Source of the DNA: Oerskovia enterophila
Lineage (GTDB): Bacteria; Actinomycetota; Actinomycetes; Actinomycetales; Cellulomonadaceae
Assembly (NCBI RefSeq): GCF_001692445.1
Contig: NZ_MAQA01000001.1
Coordinates: 124,001 to 188,000 of the forward strand
Direction: 5' to 3'
DNA length: 64,000 nt
This document shows, piece after piece, positions 62,950 to 64,000 of the stretch (the first letter of the stretch is position 1; every line of letters starts with the position of its first letter). The position numbers and the translations under genes are program-made. The notes under the pieces are model-generated. The model was not told the origin of the DNA and searched no databases. It worked only from the letters and a program-made list of their open reading frames with translations.

Positions 62950-64000
62950 GGGGCCTCCTGCCCGACGGCGGAGCCCGGCTCGTCCGAGGACGTCGCCGAG
63001 CGCTCGGGGATGGTGGGGGTGGGAGCGGCGGCTTCGGCCGCTGCGGGCCGGGGGACCGAGAGCCGGACCCGCCAGCCGTCGCCCGGGACCGAGCCCGCGC
63101 TGAGCTTCCCGCCGACGAGGGTCGCGCGCTCGGTCATGCCGATGAGGCCGTGCCCGGGCGCGGCCTGGGCGACGGCCGTCGCGCTGGTCGACCTGTCGGA
63201 CACCGCAGCGGCCGCCGGGGCACCGTGCCCGTCGCGCGCATCGAGGTCACGGCCCGCGCTCCGACCGGTCCGGCCGCCCGAGATCGCCGCGACCGGCAAC
63301 CTGTTGGTCACCGTGAGGACGAGCGCGGCCTGCTGGTAGTCGGTCACGACCTCGATCGCGCGCCCCGGGGCGTGGCGGCGCGCGTTGCTCAGCGCCTCCT
63401 GGAGCACGCGGTACACCGTGAGCTGGACGGCGGGGGAGAGCCCGAACGGCGAGCCTCGACGGACGTCACGCACCTCGGCCCCTGCGCTGCGTGCGAGGTC
63501 GAGCAGCTCGCCCGCGTCGTCGAGCGTGGGCTGCGGTGCGGCCGGGGCCTCCTCGCCCGGTTCGCCGGGACCGGCCTGCGACGAGCTGCGCAGGATGCCG
63601 ACGACCAGGCGCAGGTTGTCGAGCGTCTCGCGCCCCTGGGTGCGGATCCAGCGCATCGACTCCTTGGCGCGCTCGGGGTCGCGGTCGACCAGGCGCTCGG
63701 CCGCGGCCGCCTGGACGACGATCCCCGACAGGTGGTGCGCGGCGACGTCGTGCAGCTCGCGGGCCATGCGGCCGCGCTCCTCCAGGACGGCCTGCGCCGC
63801 GAGCATGTCGCGCTCGCGCTCGGCCTGGGCCACGCGCCCCTGGAGCTGGGCGAACAGCTCGCGGCGCGTGCCGACGTACGCACCCACGAGCGCCGAGGCC
63901 ACGTAGGTCAGGAGCGCTGACGCGAGGCCGCCCCAGACCTGGACCGCGACCGGCGCGGGACCCGTCGAGGTGATCGGCACGGGCCCGCCGAGCACGAAGC
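62946..64000 (-). CDS. Sensor histidine kinase (HisKA_3 type), N-terminus cut by window end
   Basis: At least 349 residues are visible, and the frame continues past base 64000. A transmembrane helix ([17 protein letters not shown]) precedes a coiled-coil and the HisKA_3 dimerisation domain with the phospho-acceptor His in [17 protein letters not shown]. The ATPase part has a conserved N-box-like [19 protein letters not shown] and [19 protein letters not shown] long Ala/Gly/Ser-rich insertion (near [14 protein letters not shown]) separates these blocks, and a Pro/Ala-rich tail ends the protein. It is the partner of the adjacent response regulator; the signal is unknown because the sensor region is mostly missing. 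Confidence 0.93.
   Translation of the reverse strand, partial: FVLGGPVPITSTGPAPVAVQVWGGLASALLTYVASALVGAYVGTRRELFAQLQGRVAQAERERDMLAAQAVLEERGRMARELHDVAAHHLSGIVVQAAAAERLVDRDPERAKESMRWIRTQGRETLDNLRLVVGILRSSSQAGPGEPGEEAPAAPQPTLDDAGELLDLARSAGAEVRDVRRGSPFGLSPAVQLTVYRVLQEALSNARRHAPGRAIEVVTDYQQAALVLTVTNRLPVAAISGGRTGRSAGRDLDARDGHGAPAAAAVSDRSTSATAVAQAAPGHGLIGMTERATLVGGKLSAGSVPGDGWRVRLSVPRPAAAEAAAPTPTIPERSATSSDEPGSAVGQEAP

Overview
The window is very GC-rich (roughly 70% or more) with GTG and TTG starts, long antisense open frames, leaderless-looking genes, an HspR-type HAIR element and a TPP riboswitch before thiC. This points to an actinobacterium. The secreted glycosidases (GH20, two GH92) and their accessory domains suggest a polysaccharide- or yeast-wall-degrading Micrococcales member of the Cellulomonas / Cellulosimicrobium / Oerskovia / Promicromonospora group. 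That placement is inference.

Layout. 1-4.5 kb: the end of a DUF418 membrane protein, a FAH-family hydrolase, a Kup potassium transporter with a non-canonical start, and tRNA-Arg(ACG). 4.5-13.2 kb: a glycan locus I read as a TetR regulon, with a secreted GH20 hexosaminidase, a secreted ThuA + PQQ-sugar-dehydrogenase + PKD + CBM fusion, a divergent sugar isomerase/epimerase and the TetR gene. Four copies of an ATACTGGTCRGTAT-like palindrome lie at the three promoters. 13.3-17.5 kb: an orphan sugar-binding lipoprotein, a hexapeptide acetyltransferase, a DUF2510/HNH secreted or anchored nuclease and a small winged-helix regulator.

17.6-37.3 kb: a mannan-utilisation locus, probably controlled by a LacI regulator. 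A minus-strand unit carries a GH92 enzyme with Gln at the acid position and a 1332-residue CBM32 protein. Divergently lie lacI, a sugar ABC transporter (binding protein, hairpin, two permeases), a 1822-residue GH92 and an AGE-family mannose isomerase/epimerase. The operator TGACAGCGCTGTCA occurs three times, once before each transcription unit. Proposed flow: secreted GH92 enzymes release mannose from (phospho)mannan or N-glycans, the ABC system imports it, and the AGE enzyme converts mannose to fructose.

Five large secreted proteins of these two loci (GH20, ThuA fusion, CBM32 protein, both GH92s) end in the same roughly 90-residue module. It has one Cys near its start and a terminal Cys-Gly at the very end of the protein. 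This shared C-terminal module is the best candidate here for something undescribed.

37.3-64 kb is mostly core genome: a molybdate operon with a ModB-ModC fusion and a Mop-domain regulator, tRNA-Gly(CCC), a TM2 protein with Tyr/Gln/Pro/Gly repeats, dcd, a PadR regulator, a complete mrpA(B)CDEFG Na+/H+ antiporter operon, a CDF transporter, an alpha/beta hydrolase, clpB with its HAIR element, a PG-binding/CAP protein, a diacylglycerol-kinase-family protein, a TPP riboswitch with thiC ending in a 31-bp perfect palindrome, and a NarL-type two-component pair cut by the window end.
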